Shown: one piece after another, positions 6,798 to 9,925 of the stretch
Position numbering within the stretch: position 1 is the first letter of the stretch
Layout: each line of letters begins with the position of its first letter
DNA from: Acidimicrobiaceae bacterium
Lineage (GTDB): Bacteria; Actinomycetota; Acidimicrobiia; Acidimicrobiales; Palsa-688
Assembly (NCBI GenBank): GCA_003156795.1
Contig: PMHU01000244.1
Location: forward strand, 206-10,130
DNA: 9,925 bases
Reading direction: 5' to 3'
Translations under genes and position numbers: made by a program
Notes under the pieces: model-generated
What the model was told of the DNA's origin: nothing
Seen by the model: the letters and a program-made list of their open reading frames with translations, nothing else
Databases searched by the model: none

Positions 6798-8140
6798 GGG
6801 CGTCCCACCTTTCCTGGCGTTCCTGACAGCTCGACAAATCGTCGGTAGCGACCATCTGCTCCCGCCGCCCACCGACCGTCGGGGTCGACCACCCGCCCGG
6901 TCCGGGCCCATCGCGACGAACCTGTGAGGTCGGCTTCCAAGCCGGCCGCCACGCGAGCGAGGTAGGCGGCTCCGAGGGCAGCCCCTTCGGGCTCGGCTGC
7001 GACGTGGACGGGCAAGCCGGTCGCGTCGGCCAGAGCGTCCATCCACCCCGCGACCCGGGTTCCGCCGCCTGTCGCGACTATGCGTCGGGCGCGCCCACCT
7101 GCGATGTCGACGTGGTGGCGCACGACGAACCCGGTCGCTTCCCAAGCGGCCCGCTGAACGGCGGCTGGTCCGTGGGTCAGGTCGAGGTCGTGCAAGCCGG
7201 CTCGCATCGTCGGGTCGTGGTACGGCGTGCGTTCCCCCCTCGGGTAAGGCGTCCATACCGGTACGTTCGCCGGATCCAAGCGCTCGTCCGACTTCGGCCG
7301 CCCGATCAGCTTCCTGGCCCAATCGAGAAAAAGACCGCCCCCATTGCTGGCCCCGCCGACCAGCTGCCGTTCGGGTTTCGAGTGCGAAACCGCCCACAAC
7401 CCAGACGGGTTGCGGTTCCCTTCAACGACGGCCCAAACGATCAGCGTGGTGCCGCAAATCACGAGCACGTCGCCGTCCTCGTCGGCTCCCGCCACTAGCT
7501 GCTCGCACCAGACATCGACCGTGCCCGCGGTCAGCAGCGGACCGTCCTTGCCGGACCGACCTATCGGCGCGCCGGGTACCTCGACCGTCGGTAGCTGCTC
7601 GGGCCTGGCCCCGCACTCGGCGCAGATCTGGCCGTCCCAGCCGTCAGCTCCGTACAGGGGAGCAGAGGTCAGGGCCACGGCCCAGTCGACTGCCGGCGCG
7701 CCGCCGAGGGAACGGTTGGCCACGGCTTGCGCGGGCCAGTAGCCGTGGGCGCCCGGCGCGGCGCCGGCGGCCCATTCCAGAAAGCCCACCACTTCCCCAC
7801 TGGCGGCCGGGTCCGACGCGGATCCATGCCGGCTCTGGCCGCGGACGTCGCCGTACAGAAGACCGGGAGTCACCGGGCGGCCGCGATCGTCCACGGCTGC
7901 GAGCGACGGGACCATGGCGGTAACCGCAATGGCCTTGGCATCGACGTCCCCGAGGGCGGCTATGGCCCGGCGCGGACCGCGCCGCCAGGCACCCTCGGCG
8001 TCGTGCTCCATCTGCTGAGGCTCGGGGACGAGGACGCGGTGGGGGACCCGGGTTCGTGACACGATCCGGCCGTCGTCGTCGACGGCGATGGCCTTGATCG
8101 ATGTGGTCCCGATATCGAGTCCGACGGTCACCGAGCCCAT
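6794..8140 (-). CDS. FGGY-family carbohydrate kinase (xylulokinase-like)
   Basis: A 448-residue ATP-dependent kinase of the FGGY family, which phosphorylates sugars, sugar alcohols or related hydroxylated metabolites. Visible motifs: N-terminal phosphate loop VGLDIGTTSIKAIAV (6-20) with Asp9; TAGTVDVWCEQL (204-215), where Asp209 is the likely catalytic base; GGASNGGGLFLDWARKL (262-278); and the ATP-site ATGGGTRVAGWMDALADATG (356-375). The start at ATG 8140 is chosen for its Shine-Dalgarno GGGGA (8147-8151) and because the family fold begins at once. An in-frame start at 8200 would swallow the operator. The last four bases overlap the fused ACAD start. Together with the divergent 2-hydroxyacid dehydrogenase it recalls the B. 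subtilis yoaC-yoaD pair (from memory, function not well defined). The substrate is unknown; xylulokinase proper is unlikely because no isomerase or pentose genes are near. Confidence 0.9.
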   Translation of the reverse strand: MGSVTVGLDIGTTSIKAIAVDDDGRIVSRTRVPHRVLVPEPQQMEHDAEGAWRRGPRRAIAALGDVDAKAIAVTAMVPSLAAVDDRGRPVTPGLLYGDVRGQSRHGSASDPAASGEVVGFLEWAAGAAPGAHGYWPAQAVANRSLGGAPAVDWAVALTSAPLYGADGWDGQICAECGARPEQLPTVEVPGAPIGRSGKDGPLLTAGTVDVWCEQLVAGADEDGDVLVICGTTLIVWAVVEGNRNPSGLWAVSHSKPERQLVGGASNGGGLFLDWARKLIGRPKSDERLDPANVPVWTPYPRGERTPYHDPTMRAGLHDLDLTHGPAAVQRAAWEATGFVVRHHVDIAGGRARRIVATGGGTRVAGWMDALADATGLPVHVAAEPEGAALGAAYLARVAAGLEADLTGSSRWARTGRVVDPDGRWAAGADGRYRRFVELSGTPGKVGRP

Positions 8141-8157
8141 GTAGGATCCCCAGAATA

Positions 8158-8171
8158 TGACATGCACGTCA
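8158..8171. promoter_or_regulatory. Operator in the kinase / hydroxyacid dehydrogenase divergent promoter
   Basis: The 52-bp gap between the divergent starts holds TGAC-ATGCAC-GTCA on the + strand. Read toward the kinase it is TGACGTGCATGTCA, matching the ACAD alpha operator core at 11 of 14 positions. It ends 17 nt from the kinase ATG (19 nt at the ACAD site) and 21 nt from the dehydrogenase GTG. The -10-like hexamers next to it are TACTCT (8176-8171, minus strand) and GAATAT (8153-8158, plus strand). Both resemble the TAGTAT that abuts the ACAD operator, but no good -35 was found for either. One bound repressor could shut both operons. Confidence 0.55.
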
Positions 8172-8192
8172 GAGTACGGCGGGCCCTGAATC

Positions 8193-9176
8193 GTGAGCAC
8201 GGGAGGGCGGCCCCGCCTTCTGGCGACGGCCCCCCTGAGGGGCGAGGGATTCGATCGCTTGGGCCGGCTCGCCGACCTGGTCTACGACCCCTGGATCGAC
8301 CAGCACCCGTTGCGCATCTATTCCTCGGCTCAGCTCGCGGCACGGATCGTGGAAGAGGGCGCCGAAGCCCTCGTGGTGGAAGTGGACTTCGTCGGCGCCG
8401 AAGTGCTGGCTCACCCTCTCATCGCCGTCGCCGCCACCCGAGCCGATCCGGTCAACGTCGACCTACCTGCGGCGAGAGAAGCCGGGGTGCCTGTCCTCCA
8501 CTGTCCGGGGCGCAACGCCGAAGCGGTCGCGGAGCTCGCGGTCGCCCTGCTCTTCGCTCTGGCCCGCAAGGTCCTGCCAGCCGACAGGGACGTCCGCACC
8601 GGAAAGGTGTACAAGGACGGCACCATTCCGTACCAACGCTTCCGTAGTTGGGAGCTCGCCGGCCGGACGGCCGGCCTGGTCGGTTTGGGATCGGTCGGCC
8701 GGGCGTTGAAGTGGCGCCTGGAAGGCCTCGGGATGACCGTGATCGCATACGACCCCTACAGCGAGGAGGCCACCGTTTCACTGCAAGAGCTGCTCGAAAG
8801 GTCGGACGTGGTATCCATGCACGCGGCGGTGACAGCAGAGACATCGGGAATGATCGGCGCCGCCCAGTTCGCAACCATGAAGCCGGACGCCCTTTATATC
8901 AATTCGGCCCGGGCCGGGCTGCACGATACCGCCGCCTTGGTCGACGCCCTGCAGTCGGGCTCACTGGGCGGGGCCGCGCTCGATCACTTCGACGGGGAGA
9001 ACCTACCTACAGATCACCCGTTGATCGCCATGCCCAACGTGGTCCTCACGCCCCACATCGGAGGCGCCACGTGGGACACCGAATGCCGCCAGGCGACGAT
9101 GGTCGCGGACGACTTCGAACGCCTGCTGGCCGGCGAGGCGCCGGTCCACGCAGTTGAGCCCAGGGTCGTCGGATGA
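8193..9176 (+). CDS. D-isomer-specific 2-hydroxyacid dehydrogenase, NAD-dependent
   Basis: A 327-residue member of the PGDH/YoaD-like 2-hydroxyacid dehydrogenase family, interconverting a D-2-hydroxyacid and a 2-oxoacid. The Rossmann motif is GLGSVG (164-169). Asp187 (AYDPY) at the end of the second strand indicates NAD rather than NADP. The catalytic set is present: Arg240 (INSARAG), Glu269 (DHFDGE) and His288 (LTPHIGGAT). Expected length is about 310-330, so the gene is complete. It starts at GTG 8193 with only a weak GCGGG ahead, and ends in an ATGA overlap with the aldolase gene. Phosphoglycerate dehydrogenase is unlikely because there is no ACT or other C-terminal regulatory domain. With the aldolase and the divergent kinase it suggests processing of a hydroxylated acid or sugar; the actual substrate is not readable. 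Confidence 0.92.
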   Translation: MSTGGRPRLLATAPLRGEGFDRLGRLADLVYDPWIDQHPLRIYSSAQLAARIVEEGAEALVVEVDFVGAEVLAHPLIAVAATRADPVNVDLPAAREAGVPVLHCPGRNAEAVAELAVALLFALARKVLPADRDVRTGKVYKDGTIPYQRFRSWELAGRTAGLVGLGSVGRALKWRLEGLGMTVIAYDPYSEEATVSLQELLERSDVVSMHAAVTAETSGMIGAAQFATMKPDALYINSARAGLHDTAALVDALQSGSLGGAALDHFDGENLPTDHPLIAMPNVVLTPHIGGATWDTECRQATMVADDFERLLAGEAPVHAVEPRVVG

Positions 9177-9829
9177 AGTACGTGGACCACGCTCCAGAGG
9201 CGGTCTTGGCCGCGGCCAAGGACATGCTCCGACGTGGACTGGTGGAAGGCACGGCCGGCAACATCTCGGCCCGGCAGGAGGACGGCACCATTGTCATCAC
9301 TCCTTCCTCGGTCGACTACGCGGAAATGCAGCTCGACGATCTCGTGGTCATGGACCTGCGAGGTAAAGCTTTGTCAGCCAAGGAGGGGCGCTCGCCATCA
9401 TCGGAGAAGCTGCTCCACTTGGCGTGCTACGAAGCGTTCGACGACATCGGCTCGGTCATCCACTCCCACCCCGTACACGCCACCATGTTCGCCGTCACCC
9501 ACCAGGACATCCCGGCGTGCATCGATGAGTTCTCGATCTTCGTAGGGGGCGAAGTCCGTTGCACCAAGTACGCCGCCAGCGGCACGCCTGAAGTCGGGGC
9601 CCAGGCGGTGGAGGCCCTCGCCGGGCGCGGCGCCGCGCTCATCGCCAACCACGGCATGGTGACGGTCGGACCGACGCCCGCGGCCGCCCTTCACATCACC
9701 GCCCTGGTCGAGCGCAGCGCAGAAATTGTCTGGGGGGCGCGGTCTCTCGGAGACGTCAAGCCGCTCCCCGACGAGGTCAACAGCGGCTTCGCTTCCATTT
9801 ACTCGTACCTGCGCCAGAACCCGTTGTAA
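9173..9829 (+). CDS. Class II aldolase/adducin-family protein (FucA-like)
   Basis: A 218-residue protein, the normal size for L-fuculose-phosphate-type aldolases. Family motifs are intact: GTAGNIS (26-32) and TPSS (43-46) for phosphate and substrate binding; Glu78 (SSEKLLH), the acid/base corresponding to FucA Glu73; zinc ligands His97 and His99 (HSHPVH); and His160 (NHGMV). All metal ligands and the Glu are present, so an active zinc aldolase is expected, cleaving a ketose or hydroxyacid phosphate, with decarboxylase or epimerase relatives as alternatives. The start ATG overlaps the dehydrogenase stop (ATGA), and the stop TAA shares its last base with the thiolase ATG, implying one tightly coupled operon. 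The phosphorylated substrate could come from the divergent FGGY kinase, as FucK feeds FucA in E. coli; here this is inference. Confidence 0.92.
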   Translation: MKYVDHAPEAVLAAAKDMLRRGLVEGTAGNISARQEDGTIVITPSSVDYAEMQLDDLVVMDLRGKALSAKEGRSPSSEKLLHLACYEAFDDIGSVIHSHPVHATMFAVTHQDIPACIDEFSIFVGGEVRCTKYAASGTPEVGAQAVEALAGRGAALIANHGMVTVGPTPAAALHITALVERSAEIVWGARSLGDVKPLPDEVNSGFASIYSYLRQNPL

Positions 9830-9925
9830 TGGCCGGGCGCGAAGCGGTGATCGTCGACGTGGTGCGCACCGCGTTCGGTAAGCGCAAAGGGGCGCTGGCG
9901 GGCTGGCACCCGGCCGACCTCTTGG
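9829..9925 (+). CDS. Thiolase (acetyl-CoA acyltransferase), N-terminal fragment
   Basis: Only 32 codons are visible before the window ends, too short for an automatic call. The TAATG junction (9827-9831) couples it to the aldolase. The translation has VIVDVVRTAFGKRKGALAG (residues 7-25) followed by WHPADLL. This is the standard thiolase N-terminus (VRTPxGkrxGxLa), and the GALxGxHPxDL spacing resembles FadA5/FadA6-like thiolases of steroid catabolism. The active-site Cys and His residues lie outside. Thiolases carry out the last step of beta-oxidation, so this gene links the aldolase operon to the ACAD genes across the operator. The family call is good; the subfamily is tentative. Confidence 0.85.
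   Translation, partial: MAGREAVIVDVVRTAFGKRKGALAGWHPADLL

Noticed and set aside
4572..7397. 941-codon form of the fused ACAD starting inside the kinase gene
   Set aside because: The extra 200 residues are an out-of-frame shadow of the kinase. GTG 6797 has a strong Shine-Dalgarno and begins right where ACAD homology starts.
8141..8200. Upstream ATG (8200) for the FGGY kinase
   Set aside because: It would add 20 residues with no family match, overlap the divergent dehydrogenase start and cover the operator; ATG 8140 has a well-placed GGGGA.
1..9925. tRNA, rRNA, CRISPR array, insertion sequence or prophage elements
   Set aside because: No cloverleaf, spaced direct repeats, transposase motifs or flanking terminal repeats were seen; nearly all of the window is accounted for by metabolic genes.

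Overview
The window is a dense, high-GC (roughly two-thirds G+C by eye) bacterial catabolic region. GTG starts, 1-4 nt gene overlaps and an abundance of FadE-type acyl-CoA dehydrogenases (ACADs) point to an actinobacterium, for example Mycobacteriales-like or Acidimicrobiia. The lineage is an inference; no rRNA or other marker is present.

Layout. The left edge (1-741, +) is the C-terminal two-thirds of an ACAD. It converges on a minus-strand SDR oxidoreductase (766-1563). A 208-bp gap separates the SDR from a divergent TetR-type regulator (1772-2386, +). The regulator converges on a minus-strand series read right to left: FGGY-family kinase (6794-8140), fused double-domain ACAD (4572-6797), ACAD alpha-type subunit (3352-4515) and ACAD beta-type subunit (2408-3355). 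Kinase and fused ACAD overlap by GTGA, as do the alpha and beta ACAD genes. Divergent from the kinase, on the plus strand, run a D-2-hydroxyacid dehydrogenase (8193-9176), a class II aldolase (9173-9829, ATGA overlap) and the first 32 codons of a thiolase (9829 to the edge, TAATG junction).

How the genes fit together. There are two biochemical themes. One is beta-oxidation of a CoA thioester: three ACAD systems, an SDR that could be a 3-hydroxyacyl-CoA or alcohol dehydrogenase, and a thiolase whose N-terminus resembles steroid or branched-chain degradation thiolases. The ACADs look like the alpha2beta2 and fused forms known from actinobacterial steroid side-chain degradation (ChsE4-ChsE5, FadE34). 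One half of each unit keeps the catalytic Glu and the other half has lost it. The second theme is a kinase / 2-hydroxyacid dehydrogenase / class II aldolase set, which normally handles sugars or short polyhydroxylated acids.

The most interesting point is that the two themes are wired together. Kinase and fused ACAD are translationally coupled. The aldolase and thiolase genes overlap. A similar inverted-repeat operator (minus-strand core TGACGTG-N3-GTCA) occurs twice: in the kinase/dehydrogenase divergent promoter, and in front of the ACAD alpha/beta pair. This suggests one regulon for a substrate with both an acyl part and a hydroxylated or aldol-cleavable part. The substrate cannot be read from the sequence, and no CoA ligase, enoyl-CoA hydratase or transporter is seen in the window.
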